Positions 10,152 to 19,715 of a stretch of DNA of 64,000 nucleotides are shown piece after piece (position 1 is the first letter of the stretch; each line of letters begins with the position of its first letter). The stretch covers positions 37,556 through 101,555 of the forward strand of contig NZ_JAAILI010000062.1 of the NCBI RefSeq assembly GCF_012650175.1. The letters are read 5' to 3'. This DNA is from Sphingomonas sp. S2M10. GTDB lineage: Bacteria; Pseudomonadota; Alphaproteobacteria; Sphingomonadales; Sphingomonadaceae. Below the pieces are notes generated by a model, which had not been told where the DNA came from, did not search any database, and worked only from the letters and a program-made list of their open reading frames with translations. The position numbers and the translations under genes were made by a program.

Positions 10152-10163
10152 GGCGGGCGGGAG

Positions 10164-13100
10164 ATGCACGTCCTGTTCCGCGAAACGCACGGGCTGGAGG
10201 AGAATGCCGTGCCGCAGGACCTCGGGCAGTCGCCCGCGGACCTGGTGGTGCTGTCCTTTTCCGACAGCGATCTCGGCGCGTTCGCGGCTGCCTGGAAAGG
10301 TGCGCGGGAGGGGCTGCCGTCGCTGCGGCTGGCAAACCTTGCCGCACTGGCACATCCGCTGTCGGTCGACACCTATGTCGAGCGGACGCTGTCGGGTGCG
10401 AAGGCGATCCTGATCCGGCTGATCGGCGGCATGCCCTATTGGAGCTACGGGCTCCAGCAGGTCGAGGCGCTGGCACGGGGGCAGGGCATCGCGCTGGCGG
10501 TGCTGCCGGCGGACGGGCGGGCCGACGCGCGGCTGGATGCCGCCTCGACGATACCGGTGGCCGTGCTGCGGGATCTGGCCAGGCTGTGCGATGCCGGTGG
10601 TGCCGAGGCGGCACGCGCGGCGCTGGGCGTGCTGGCCACGGCCGCAGGACTGGGAGGTAATCACGCGGAGGCAAACGCCCCGCTGCCGTCGTTCGGTCTC
10701 TGGCATCCCGTGGACGGCGTAATCGCATCCGGCAATAGTCATCGCCGTGCCCGCTCGAAGGACGGTGTGACATGCGGCGTGAGCGACCCTGCCGACCGCC
10801 CGCTCGTTCTGATCGTCTTCTACCGTTCCTATCTCGCGGCGTGCGACGTCGCGCCGTTCGAGGCGCTGCACGTCGGGTTCGAGCGACACGGCTTCGATAC
10901 ACTCTCGATCTTCGCGTCCTCGCTCAAGGCACTCGACGCCCGCGCGCAGGTGGAGGCATGGGTCCGCGACCTCGCCCCCGCTGCGATCGTCAATGCTACT
11001 GCCTTTTCCGCGCGCGACGATCACGGGCGGTCTCCCCTGGATGCGGCGGGCGTGCCGGTGTTCCAGCTGGCGCTCGCCACCGCACCCCGCGAGGCTTGGG
11101 CCGGCTCCGATCGCGGTCTCTCGCCCGCCGATCTGGCGATGCATGTCGTGCTGCCGGAAATCGACGGCCGCATCTTTGCCGGCGTCGCCAGCTTCAAGCA
11201 GGCGGAGGCGCGCGATGCCGATCTCGGTTTTGCGCGCATCGTCCACCGCGCCGAGCCCGAGCGGATCGCCGCCATCGTCGAGCGCGTCGGCCGGTGGCAT
11301 CGGCTGGCCAAGACGCCCGCCGCCGACCGCCGCGTGGCACTGCTGCTCTCCACCTATCCGGGCAAAACCTACCAGCTTGCCCATGCCGTCGGTCTCGACG
11401 CGCTAGCCTCCGCCGAGGCGATCGCCGCCGATCTGGGCGAGACCATCGACGGACTGGCCACGCGGCTTCAGGGCGAGACGCTGGCCTGGTCCCTCGATGA
11501 TTATGCGCGCGCGCTTGCCCGCTTGCCGGAGGCGTTGCGCACCGCCCTGGCCGCAGCCTGGGGTGCCCCGCAGCAAGATCCAGCGGCTGTCGACGGCGCC
11601 TTCCGCTTTCCCGCGCTCCGCGCCGGCAATCTCCTCGTCGCACTCCAGCCCGAACGCGGCGAGGTGGGCACCCGCGAGGACAGCTATCACGATGTCTCCC
11701 GCGTGCCCCGCCATGCCTATGTCGCCTTCTATCTGTGGCTGCAGGCGCAGGGGATCGATGCGCTGGTCCATGTCGGCGCGCACGGGACGCTGGAATGGCT
11801 GCCGGGCAAGGCCGTCGCGTTGTCGGACGAGTGCTGGCCCGAGGCGCTGAGCGGCGGGGTGCCCATCCTCTATCCCTTCATCGTCAACGATCCGGGCGAG
11901 GCGGCCCAGGCCAAAAGGCGCACCGGCGCGGTCACCCTCGGCCATCTGCCGCCGCCGCTCAAGACCGCCGGCACCGGTGCCGGGCTGGCGCGGATCGAGG
12001 CGCTGCTGGACGAATTCTCGAACGCCGTCGGCCTCGACCCCGCGCGGCGCGACCGGCTGCAGGCAGCGATCCGCGACGAAGCCCGCGCCGCCGGGCTGGA
12101 AGCCGAGCTGGGGCTCGACACCGCGACCAGCGCCGCCGAGGCGATCACCCGGATCGACCGCTTCGTCTGCGACGTGAAGGAGGGCCAGTTCGGCGACGGA
12201 CTGCATGTGTTCGGTCGCGGGGAGTGTGGCGCGGCCGAGCGGAACGGGCTGCTGGCGGGGCTCGCGGGCAGGCGTGTCGCACCAGGGCCGGCGGGCTCGC
12301 CCCATCGCGGGCGGAGCGACGTGCTGCCGACGGGCCGCAACCTCTACGCGATCGATCCGCGCGCGTTGCCGAGCCGTGCGGCGCACCTGCAGGGCGTCGT
12401 GCTCGCCGACGAGCTGATCCGGCGCCACCTCCAGGACCATGGCGACTATCCGCGAGGGGTGGTGGTGGATCTGTGGGGTTCTGCCACGATGCGCACGGCG
12501 GGCGAGGAGTTCGCCATGGCGCTGCACCTGCTGGGCGCTGCGCCGATATGGGACGCCGCCTCGGAGCGGGTGACGGGCGTGGAAATCCTGCCGCTCGCCA
12601 TGCTCGACCGACCGCGCGTCGACGTGACGTTGCGCGTATCGGGGCTGTTTCGCGATGCGTTTCCCGCGTTGCCGCAATTGTTCGGCCAGACCGTGCGCGC
12701 GCTGTCGGCGCGCGACGAGGGACCCGAGTGGAACCCCTTTACCGGCCGCGATGCCGGCCCGCGCGTCTATGGCCCCAAGCCGGGCAGCTATGGCCTGGGC
12801 ATGGGGGATTCGGCGGAGACCTACACCGAGGAAGCGCGCCGCCGCGCCGGCGAGGCCTGGCTGGCGGCGTCGGATCACGCCTTTGACCGACCGGAAGCGC
12901 AGGCGGACCGCGACGGCATTCGCGCCCGCGTGGCGGCGGCGGATGCCTTCGTGCATCTTCAGGACCTGCCCGAGACCGACCTGCTGCTCGCCGCCGATTA
13001 TGCCGCGCACGGGGCCGGGTTTGCCGCCGCCAAGGGGTTGGGCGGCGGACAGGCTGCGCTCTACCATCTGGATGCCCGCGATCCTGCGCGTCCGGTTGCC

Positions 13101-13442
13101 CGCCCGCTGACCGAGGAAATCGCTCGCGTCGTTCGCGCACGCGCCGCGCATCCCGGCTGGATCGCCGGCATGTGCCGCCACGGCTTTCGCGGCGCTGCGG
13201 AAATCGCCGCGACGCTGGACCATCTTGGCGCCTTCGCCCATCTGGCCGGGGCGGTGCCGCCGCAGCTGTTCGACCTCTATCATGATGCGACGCTCGGCGA
13301 CGCGGCGGTGCGCGACTTCCTAGCGCGTGAGAACCCGGCTGCGCTTGCCGCCATGGAGGCGCGGTTCGCGGCGCTGCATGCCGCGGGGCTGTGGCATACC
13401 CGCCGCAATTCGATCCTGGCAGACCTGGGAGGCGCGGCATGA
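10164..13442 (+). CDS. cobN: Cobaltochelatase large subunit CobN
   Basis: Large subunit of the aerobic ATP-dependent chelatase that inserts cobalt into hydrogenobyrinic acid a,c-diamide. It has 1092 residues, slightly short but within the family range, and shows the CobN signature region (VHVGAHGTLEWLPGKAVAL) plus the typical C-terminal part (LWGSATMRTAGEEFAMALHL). It requires CobS and CobT, which are not in this window and must be elsewhere. It overlaps cobG by ATGA at its stop. Confidence 0.95.
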   Translation: MHVLFRETHGLEENAVPQDLGQSPADLVVLSFSDSDLGAFAAAWKGAREGLPSLRLANLAALAHPLSVDTYVERTLSGAKAILIRLIGGMPYWSYGLQQVEALARGQGIALAVLPADGRADARLDAASTIPVAVLRDLARLCDAGGAEAARAALGVLATAAGLGGNHAEANAPLPSFGLWHPVDGVIASGNSHRRARSKDGVTCGVSDPADRPLVLIVFYRSYLAACDVAPFEALHVGFERHGFDTLSIFASSLKALDARAQVEAWVRDLAPAAIVNATAFSARDDHGRSPLDAAGVPVFQLALATAPREAWAGSDRGLSPADLAMHVVLPEIDGRIFAGVASFKQAEARDADLGFARIVHRAEPERIAAIVERVGRWHRLAKTPAADRRVALLLSTYPGKTYQLAHAVGLDALASAEAIAADLGETIDGLATRLQGETLAWSLDDYARALARLPEALRTALAAAWGAPQQDPAAVDGAFRFPALRAGNLLVALQPERGEVGTREDSYHDVSRVPRHAYVAFYLWLQAQGIDALVHVGAHGTLEWLPGKAVALSDECWPEALSGGVPILYPFIVNDPGEAAQAKRRTGAVTLGHLPPPLKTAGTGAGLARIEALLDEFSNAVGLDPARRDRLQAAIRDEARAAGLEAELGLDTATSAAEAITRIDRFVCDVKEGQFGDGLHVFGRGECGAAERNGLLAGLAGRRVAPGPAGSPHRGRSDVLPTGRNLYAIDPRALPSRAAHLQGVVLADELIRRHLQDHGDYPRGVVVDLWGSATMRTAGEEFAMALHLLGAAPIWDAASERVTGVEILPLAMLDRPRVDVTLRVSGLFRDAFPALPQLFGQTVRALSARDEGPEWNPFTGRDAGPRVYGPKPGSYGLGMGDSAETYTEEARRRAGEAWLAASDHAFDRPEAQADRDGIRARVAAADAFVHLQDLPETDLLLAADYAAHGAGFAAAKGLGGGQAALYHLDARDPARPVARPLTEEIARVVRARAAHPGWIAGMCRHGFRGAAEIAATLDHLGAFAHLAGAVPPQLFDLYHDATLGDAAVRDFLARENPAALAAMEARFAALHAAGLWHTRRNSILADLGGAA

Positions 13443-14563
13443 CCGGCTTCGCGGTGCGCGGCTGGTGCCCCGATGCCTGGCGGCCGATGGCGGCGGGCGA
13501 CGGGCTGCTGGTGCGGGTGAAGCCGCGCCTGGCGCGCCTCACGCACGGGCAGCTGCGCGGGCTGTGCACGGCATCGCTCGCGCATGGCAATGGCCTGATC
13601 GACCTCACCAACCGGGGCAATCTGCAGCTGCGCGGCGTCTCGGACGAGGCCTGGCCGATGCTGATCGAACGGCTGATCGCGCTCGATCTGATCGATGGCG
13701 ATCCGGAGACGGAGCAGCGTCGCACGCTTCTCGTCGCGCCGGACTGGCAGGCGGGCGACGATACGCACCGCATTGCCGGTGATCTGCTCGGCATGCTCGA
13801 TGCGCTGCCGATACTGCCGGGCAAGATGGGGTTCGTCATCGATGCGGGCCCGGTGCCGCTGCTGCGGCACGCGCCCGGGGACTTCCGCGTCGAGCGGAGC
13901 GGGGAGGGGGGCTTGATCCTCCGCCTCGACGGCCGCGTTGCCGGCGCGCCGCTGCCTTCGGGCCACGAGGCGAGCGCGCTTGTCCGGCTGGCGCATTGGT
14001 TCGTGGAGAGCGGCGGGGTCGCTGCCGGACGGGCAGCTCGTCACGATGCCCCGCTGCCCGGCTGGGCGCAGGCAGCGCTGCCGCCGGCGGCGCCCGGTGC
14101 GCCGCCGCTGCCCGGAGCGCATCCGTTGGGAGCGGCCGTCGGTCTCGCCTTCGGCCAGATCGACGCACGGTGGTTGGTCCTCGATGCGATGGATGCTCTG
14201 GTCGCGGTGCGGATCACGCCCTGGCGCGTGCTGCTGATCGAAGGCACCGCGCCCGCGCATCCCGCGCTGATCACCGATCGCGCCGATCCGCGGCTGCGTG
14301 CAGACGCCTGTGTCGGCGCACCGGCCTGTCCGCAAGCTACCATCGAGACGCGCAACCTCGCAGCGAGCCTCGCGCCGCTGGTGGCGAGGCGCCTCCACGT
14401 GTCCGGCTGCGCCAAGGGGTGCGCCCGCGCGCGCGCCGCCGAGGTGGTGATCACCGGACGCGACGGGCGGTTCGATCTCGCCTTCGACGCCCGTGCCGGC
14501 GCGGCGCCCGTGCATGTCGCGCGCACGCCGGACGCCCTGCTTTCCCTTTTCGGAACTGCCTGA
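13439..14563 (+). CDS. cobG: Precorrin-3B synthase CobG
   Basis: Oxygen-dependent enzyme that hydroxylates precorrin-3A and forms the lactone, a marker of the aerobic pathway. It belongs to the sulfite/nitrite reductase fold. The cysteines for its 4Fe-4S centre are present as C-x5-C (ACVGAPACPQ) and C-x3-C (SGCAKGCA), and the ferredoxin-like half-domains are recognisable (HGNGLIDLTNRGNLQLRGV). Its ATG overlaps the cobN stop by 4 nt, and its own stop overlaps cobH by 1 nt (TGATG). Confidence 0.92.
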   Translation: MTGFAVRGWCPDAWRPMAAGDGLLVRVKPRLARLTHGQLRGLCTASLAHGNGLIDLTNRGNLQLRGVSDEAWPMLIERLIALDLIDGDPETEQRRTLLVAPDWQAGDDTHRIAGDLLGMLDALPILPGKMGFVIDAGPVPLLRHAPGDFRVERSGEGGLILRLDGRVAGAPLPSGHEASALVRLAHWFVESGGVAAGRAARHDAPLPGWAQAALPPAAPGAPPLPGAHPLGAAVGLAFGQIDARWLVLDAMDALVAVRITPWRVLLIEGTAPAHPALITDRADPRLRADACVGAPACPQATIETRNLAASLAPLVARRLHVSGCAKGCARARAAEVVITGRDGRFDLAFDARAGAAPVHVARTPDALLSLFGTA

Positions 14564-15192
14564 TGCCCCATTGCTACGAAACCGATGGCGCCGCCATCTA
14601 CCGCCAGTCCTTCGCGACGATCCGCGCCGAGGCCGATCTCGCGCGCTTTTCGACCGAGGAAGAACCCGTGGCGGTGCGAATGATCCACGCCGCGGGAATG
14701 GTGGCGCTGGCTTCGCATATCCGCTTCTCGCCGGGCTTCGCAGTCGCCGCGCGTGGCGCGCTCGCGGGTGGCGCGCCGATCCTGTGCGATGCGCGGATGG
14801 TGTCGGAGGGGATCACCCGCACCCGCCTGTCTGCGGGCAATGCGGTGGTCTGCACCCTCCACGATCCGCAGGTGCCGGACCTCGCCAGAGCGATGGCGAA
14901 CACCCGCTCGGCTGCCGCGCTGGAGCTGTGGCGACCGCATCTTGCCGGTGCCGTGGTGGCGATCGGCAACGCGCCGACCGCGCTGTTCCACCTGCTCAAC
15001 ATGCTCGAAGATCCGGCCTGCCCGCGTCCGGCGGCGATCATCGGCTGCCCGGTCGGGTTTGTCGGCGCGGTCGAATCCAAGGCGGCGCTGTGGGCGGCAG
15101 CGCCGGTCCCGTGCTGCATCGTCGAGGGGCGACTGGGCGGTAGCGCGATCACCGTCGCTGCGGTCAATGCGCTGGCGAGCCGCGCCGAATGA
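14563..15192 (+). CDS. cobH: Precorrin-8X methylmutase CobH
   Basis: Moves the C-11 methyl group to C-12, turning precorrin-8X into hydrogenobyrinic acid. The 209-residue protein has the family pattern (RMIHAAGM, PILCDARMVSEGI, AIGNAPTALF, GCPVGFVGAVESK). The catalytic His lies in RMIHAAG. It is embedded in the operon with a 1-nt overlap upstream and a 4-nt overlap downstream. Confidence 0.95.
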   Translation: MPHCYETDGAAIYRQSFATIRAEADLARFSTEEEPVAVRMIHAAGMVALASHIRFSPGFAVAARGALAGGAPILCDARMVSEGITRTRLSAGNAVVCTLHDPQVPDLARAMANTRSAAALELWRPHLAGAVVAIGNAPTALFHLLNMLEDPACPRPAAIIGCPVGFVGAVESKAALWAAAPVPCCIVEGRLGGSAITVAAVNALASRAE

Positions 15193-15914
15193 GCCTCGGG
15201 ACGATCCACGGCGTCGGTCTCGGGCCGGGCGCGCCAGACCTGCTGAGCGTTCGCGCCGATCGGCTGGTGCGCGGCGCCCGCCATGTCGCCTATTTCCGCA
15301 AGGCGGGGCGGCCGGGCCAGGCGCGGCGGATCGCGGACGGCATGCTGCGCGCCGACGCGATCGAACTGCCGATGGAATATCCGGTCACCACCGAAATCCC
15401 GCTCAGCGATCCGCGCTACAATACGATCCTCGCCGCCTTCTACGCCGACTGCACCGACCGGCTGCTCGCGCTGGCGCAAGCCGGCGAGGATGTGGTGGTG
15501 CTGTGCGAAGGCGATCCCTTCTTCTACGGCTCGTTCATGCATCTGCACACGCGGCTTTCGGGGCGCGTGCCGGTGGCGGTGGTGCCGGGGATCACCGGGA
15601 TGGCCGGGGCATGGAACGCCACCGGCCAGCCGATCACCTGGGGGGACGACGTGCTGACCATCGCCATGGCGACGCTGCCCGAGGCGGAGCTCGTCCGCCG
15701 CATCCGCGATACCGACGCGCTGGTGGTGATGAAGATCGGGCGCCATCTGGGCAAGCTGCGCAGCGCCGTGGCGGCGGCCGGGCGGGAGGGTGAAGCCTGG
15801 CTGGTCGAGCATGCCGCGATGCCCGAGCAACGGGTCACGCCGCTCGCCGAGGCGACGCAGGTGACCCCCTATTTCTCGATCCTGCTGATCCATGGCCGGG
15901 GCCGCCGCCCATGA
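15189..15914 (+). CDS. cobI: Precorrin-2 C20-methyltransferase CobI
   Basis: SAM-dependent tetrapyrrole methylase acting at C-20 of precorrin-2. The 241-residue protein shows the class III methylase features: [16 protein letters not shown] at the N terminus, VVLCEGDPFFYGSF, and the SAM-binding VVPGITGMAGAWNATGQPI. It overlaps cobH and cobJ by 4 nt each, indicating translational coupling. Confidence 0.95.
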   Translation: MSLGTIHGVGLGPGAPDLLSVRADRLVRGARHVAYFRKAGRPGQARRIADGMLRADAIELPMEYPVTTEIPLSDPRYNTILAAFYADCTDRLLALAQAGEDVVVLCEGDPFFYGSFMHLHTRLSGRVPVAVVPGITGMAGAWNATGQPITWGDDVLTIAMATLPEAELVRRIRDTDALVVMKIGRHLGKLRSAVAAAGREGEAWLVEHAAMPEQRVTPLAEATQVTPYFSILLIHGRGRRP

Positions 15915-16669
15915 ACGGCCGGCTCGCCATTGCCGGGCTGGGGCCGGGCGACGCGGCGCTGGTGACGCCCGAGGTCACCGAGGCGCTGGCGCAGGCGACC
16001 GACGTGATCGGCTACATCCCCTATGTCGCGCGGGTGGCGCAGCGCGAGGGGCTGGTGCTGCATGCCTCGGACAACCGGGTCGAGCTGGACCGCGCCGCCC
16101 ACGCGCTCCGGCTCGCCGCCCAAGGGAAGCAGGTCGTGGTGGTATCCTCCGGGGATCCGGGGGTGTTCGCGATGGCGTCGGCGGTGTTCGAGGCGCTGGA
16201 AGCCGGCCCCGACGCATGGCGCGATCTCGACATCCGCGTGCTGCCGGGGATAACCGCGATGCTGGCGGCCAGTGCGCGGGCGGGTGCCCCGCTCGGCCAT
16301 GATTTCTGCACGATCAATCTTTCGGACAATCTGAAGCCGTGGAGCCTGATCGAGAAGCGGCTTCGGCTGGCGGCCGAGGCCGATTTCGCCATGGCCTTCT
16401 ACAATCCGAGGTCCAAGGCCCGGCCGCACGGCTTCGCGCGTGCGCTCGATCTGCTGCGGCACCTATGCGGGCCCGATCGGCCGGTCCTGTTTGCCCGCGC
16501 CGTCTCCACCCCCGAAGAGGCGTTGCAGGTCGTCCCGCTGGGCGAGGCGCGGCCGGAGATGGCCGACATGCGCACCTTGGTGATCCTCGGCTCCAGCACC
16601 ACGCGCCGGATCGAGCGGGCGGCCGGCCCGATCCTCTATACGCCGCGCTTCGCCGGAAAAACCGCATGA
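15911..16669 (+). CDS. cobJ: Precorrin-3B C17-methyltransferase CobJ
   Basis: Catalyses ring contraction together with C-17 methylation. Family landmarks are AIAGLGPGDAALVTPE, the GYIPYV region, VVVVSSGDPGVFAMA, RVLPGITAMLAASA, and the signature AFYNPRSKARPHGF. It starts within the cobI stop (ATGA). Its 3' end overlaps the 3' end of the reversed cobK gene by 34 bp. Confidence 0.95.
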   Translation: MNGRLAIAGLGPGDAALVTPEVTEALAQATDVIGYIPYVARVAQREGLVLHASDNRVELDRAAHALRLAAQGKQVVVVSSGDPGVFAMASAVFEALEAGPDAWRDLDIRVLPGITAMLAASARAGAPLGHDFCTINLSDNLKPWSLIEKRLRLAAEADFAMAFYNPRSKARPHGFARALDLLRHLCGPDRPVLFARAVSTPEEALQVVPLGEARPEMADMRTLVILGSSTTRRIERAAGPILYTPRFAGKTA

Positions 16670-17394
16670 CCCAGCCAGTCCAGCACCGCCTTCGGATCGG
16701 TGACCTCGGCGCGCGGCGGCAGTGCAGGACGGTCGATCATCAGCACCGGAATGCCGATCGCGCGGGCCGCGATCAACTTCGCTTCGGCGCCGGTGCCACC
16801 GGCATTCTTGCATACGACCAGATCGATCCCGTGCGTTTGCAGCAGCACGCGATCGCCGTCGGGCGTGAAGGGTCCCCGATCGACGATCAGCCGGTGATCG
16901 GGCAGGGCGGGCGGCACCGGCGCGGCGTCGACGAAGCGCAGGACATAATGGTGCTGCGGCGCCGCGGCGAAAGCCTCGACATGCATCCGGCCGAGCGCCA
17001 GCAGGATGCGCCGAGCAGCGCCGTGGAGTGCCGCCACCGCTCCGGCGATGTCGGGAACGTGGCGCCAGCGATCGCCCTCCACCGGCGCCCAGGCGGGGCG
17101 GGTCAGCGCAAGCAGCGGCACGTTCGCCGCCTTGGCTGCGGCCACTGCATTGGTGCTCATCGTTGCCGCGAACGGATGGGTGGCATCGACCAGATGCGTC
17201 ACCCCTTCGTCCCGCAGATAGCGCGCCAGCCCCTCCGCGCCGCCGAAGCCGCCGACGCGGACCGGGATCGGCTGCGCGCGCGGCTTTTCGGTGCGCCCGG
17301 CATAGCTGAGCGTCGCACGCACGCCGCGTTCGGCAAGCAGGCGGGCAAGGGCGCTCGCCTCGGTGGTGCCGCCCAGCAGCAGGACGTTCGGCAT
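16636..17394 (-). CDS. cobK: Precorrin-6A reductase CobK
   Basis: NADPH-dependent reductase that converts precorrin-6A to dihydro-precorrin-6B. The 252-residue protein starts with the nucleotide-binding segment VLLLGGTTEASALARLLA and contains HLVDATHPFAATMSTNA and the conserved KNAGGTGAEAKLIAA. It is the only cob gene here on the minus strand. It is convergent with cobJ (34-bp overlap) and divergent from cobL, the two start codons sharing the same CATG. Its promoter must therefore lie inside cobL, unless it is read from a distant antisense start. Confidence 0.93.
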   Translation of the reverse strand: MPNVLLLGGTTEASALARLLAERGVRATLSYAGRTEKPRAQPIPVRVGGFGGAEGLARYLRDEGVTHLVDATHPFAATMSTNAVAAAKAANVPLLALTRPAWAPVEGDRWRHVPDIAGAVAALHGAARRILLALGRMHVEAFAAAPQHHYVLRFVDAAPVPPALPDHRLIVDRGPFTPDGDRVLLQTHGIDLVVCKNAGGTGAEAKLIAARAIGIPVLMIDRPALPPRAEVTDPKAVLDWLGHAVFPAKRGV

Positions 17395-18589
17395 GGCTGA
17401 TCTTCCCTGGCTGACCATCGTCGGACTGAGCGAGGCGGGCGCGGACGACCTTTCGGCCGCCGCGCGGCAGGCGCTGGCCACGGCCGATCTGGTGCTGGGT
17501 GCCGCCCGCCACCTCTCGCTGCTGCCCGGGCTTACGGGCGAAGTCCGGGAATGGCCAGTGCCCTTTGCCGACGGGGTGCCGCCGCTGCTCGCCGAGCGGG
17601 GACGGCGCGTGGTGATGCTCGCTTCGGGCGACCCCTTCTGGTTCGGTGCGGGCACCAGCGTCACCCGGCATCTCGCCCGTGAAGAATGGATCGCGCATCC
17701 TGCCCCCTCCAGCTTTGCGCTGGCGGCCGCGCGGCTGGGCTGGGCGGTGCAGGATGTCGCGTGCATGGGTTTGCATGCGGGCCCGCTCACGCGATTGCGC
17801 CCGCACCTCGCGCCCGCGCAACGCTTGCTGGTGCTGGTCCGCGACGGTGCGGCCGTTTCGGATGTGGCGGACTATCTTGCCGGGCAGGGCTTCGGCGCCT
17901 CTGCGCTGCACGTGCTGGAGGCGTTGGGCGGTCCGCGTGAGCGCGTGCGCACGGCGCCGGCTGCCGCCTTTGCCCTTCCCGAAGTCGCCCATCCGGTAGC
18001 GATCGGGATCGAGGTGGCGGGAGAGGGGGCGGTGGTGCCGCTCGCCGCCGGTCGTCCCGACGACTGGTTCGACTCCGATGGTCAGCTCACCAAGCAGCCG
18101 GTGCGCGCGCTTACCTTGTCCGCGCTCGCGCCGCGCGCCGGCGAGTTGCTGTGGGACATCGGCGCGGGCTCCGGCTCGATCGGTATCGAATGGCTGCTGG
18201 CACATCCCGCCAACCGCGCCGTCGCCGTCGAGGCAGACACCGCCCGCGCCAGTCGCGCTCGCATCAACGCCGCGCGGCTGGGGGTCGATCGCCTCAATAT
18301 CCTCGAAGGTCGCGCACCTGCTGTCCTGCCCGAGGGCACGCCCGACGCCGTGTTCATCGGCGGCGGACTGTCCCAGGGCATGCTGGACGCGCTTTGGGCA
18401 CGGTTGCCGCATGGGGTGCGCCTGGTAGCGAACGCGGTGACGCTGGAGTCCGAGGCGCTGCTCGCCCAATGGCAGGGCGCGGCGGGCGGCAGCCTGTTGC
18501 GGATCGAACTGGCGGACGCGGTCCCGCTCGGCACCCGTCATGGCTGGCGCGCCCGATATCCGGTGGTGCAATGGAGTGTCACGCGATGA
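17393..18589 (+). CDS. cobL: Precorrin-6Y C5,15-methyltransferase (decarboxylating) CobL
   Basis: Two-domain enzyme that methylates C-5 and C-15 and decarboxylates the ring C acetate. Residues about 1-200 are a CbiE-type methylase ([28 protein letters not shown]); residues about 205-398 are a CbiT-type Rossmann methylase ([18 protein letters not shown]). The start is fixed by alignment of the N-terminal strand and by position, overlapping the cobK start codon. The 398-residue length is usual for CobL. Confidence 0.94.
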   Translation: MADLPWLTIVGLSEAGADDLSAAARQALATADLVLGAARHLSLLPGLTGEVREWPVPFADGVPPLLAERGRRVVMLASGDPFWFGAGTSVTRHLAREEWIAHPAPSSFALAAARLGWAVQDVACMGLHAGPLTRLRPHLAPAQRLLVLVRDGAAVSDVADYLAGQGFGASALHVLEALGGPRERVRTAPAAAFALPEVAHPVAIGIEVAGEGAVVPLAAGRPDDWFDSDGQLTKQPVRALTLSALAPRAGELLWDIGAGSGSIGIEWLLAHPANRAVAVEADTARASRARINAARLGVDRLNILEGRAPAVLPEGTPDAVFIGGGLSQGMLDALWARLPHGVRLVANAVTLESEALLAQWQGAAGGSLLRIELADAVPLGTRHGWRARYPVVQWSVTR

Positions 18590-18933
18590 TCGTCGCCGGC
18601 TTCGGCTATCGCACCGGCGCGACCATCGCCTCGCTGCAGGCGGCGCTCGCGCTGGCGCAGGCGGGGGCGCCGCCGGTTTCCCATGTCGCCACCGTTGCCG
18701 AGAAGCTGCCGCTGCTGGCGGGGCTCGGCCTGCCGATGCTCGTGGCCGACAATCTGGCGGGGGTGGCGACCCCGACCCGATCGTCCGCCAGCCTCGCCGC
18801 GCGCGGCACCGGCAGCGTCGCCGAGGCCGCCGCGCTGGCCGCCGCGGGCCCGCATGCGCGGTTGCTCGTCACCCGACACATCTCGCCCGATCGCATGGCG
18901 ACCTGTGCCATCGCCGAAGGAACTTGCCCATGA
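18586..18933 (+). CDS. cobE: CobE (CbiG C-terminal-like) cobalamin biosynthesis protein
   Basis: Small protein (115 residues) related to the C-terminal part of CbiG and needed for aerobic cobalamin synthesis, with an uncertain step. Recognised by [21 protein letters not shown], and [22 protein letters not shown]. The start overlaps the cobL stop (ATGA); an in-frame ATG at 18571 would add five residues but breaks the coupling pattern seen all along this operon. Confidence 0.88.
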   Translation: MIVAGFGYRTGATIASLQAALALAQAGAPPVSHVATVAEKLPLLAGLGLPMLVADNLAGVATPTRSSASLAARGTGSVAEAAALAAAGPHARLLVTRHISPDRMATCAIAEGTCP

Positions 18934-19715
18934 CCGTCCATTTCATCGGCGCCGGCCCCGGCGCGCCCGACCTGCTGACGCTGCGCGGCCGCGACCGGAT
19001 CGCGGCAAGCCCGGTGTGCCTGTATGCGGGCTCGCTGATCCCGGAGGCGATCCTGGCGCATTGCCCGCCGGGCGCACGGATCGTGAACACCGCGCCGATG
19101 GACCTCGATGCGATCCTTGCCGAGATCGTCGCCGCCCATGCCGCAGGACACGACATCGCCCGGTTGCATTCGGGCGATCTCTCGATCTGGTCGGCGATGG
19201 GCGAGCAACTGCGTCGGCTGCGCGCGCTGGACATCCCGTTCACCGTCACGCCGGGCGTGCCCGCCTTCGCCGCCGCCGCCGCCGCGCTGGAGGCGGAGCT
19301 GACGCTGCCCGAGCTCGGCCAGTCGCTGGTCCTCACCCGCACGCCGGGGCGCGCCAGCCGCATGCCCGAGCGCGAGAACCTTACCAACTTCGCCGCGACG
19401 GGCGCCACACTGGCAATCCACCTTTCGATCCACAATCTCGCCACGCTGGTCGCCGATCTGCTCCCCGCGTACGGCGCGGATTGCCCCGTCGCCGTGGTAT
19501 GGCGCGCGAGCTGGCCCGACGAGCGGATCGTACGGGCGACGCTCGCGACGATCGAGGCGGCGGTGGCCGGCAGCATGGAGCGTACCGCGCTGATCCTCGT
19601 CGGCCCGGTGCTGGCGGCGGAGGGCTTTGCCGAAAGCAGCCTCTACGCGCCCGGCTATGACCGCCGCTTCCGGCCGCAGGACGCGGCCTCGCGCTTCGCC
19701 GGGGCCAGCGAGTGA
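18930..19715 (+). CDS. cobM: Precorrin-4 C11-methyltransferase CobM
   Basis: SAM-dependent methylase acting at C-11 of precorrin-4. Landmarks are [62 protein letters not shown] and [15 protein letters not shown]. It is 261 residues long. It overlaps cobE by 4 nt at its start and cobB by 4 nt (GTGA) at its end. Confidence 0.95.
   Translation: MTVHFIGAGPGAPDLLTLRGRDRIAASPVCLYAGSLIPEAILAHCPPGARIVNTAPMDLDAILAEIVAAHAAGHDIARLHSGDLSIWSAMGEQLRRLRALDIPFTVTPGVPAFAAAAAALEAELTLPELGQSLVLTRTPGRASRMPERENLTNFAATGATLAIHLSIHNLATLVADLLPAYGADCPVAVVWRASWPDERIVRATLATIEAAVAGSMERTALILVGPVLAAEGFAESSLYAPGYDRRFRPQDAASRFAGASE

Noticed and set aside
16463..18571. Minus-strand open frame of 702 codons over cobK and cobL
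   Set aside because: A different frame from cobK and opposite to cobJ and cobL; no homology visible.
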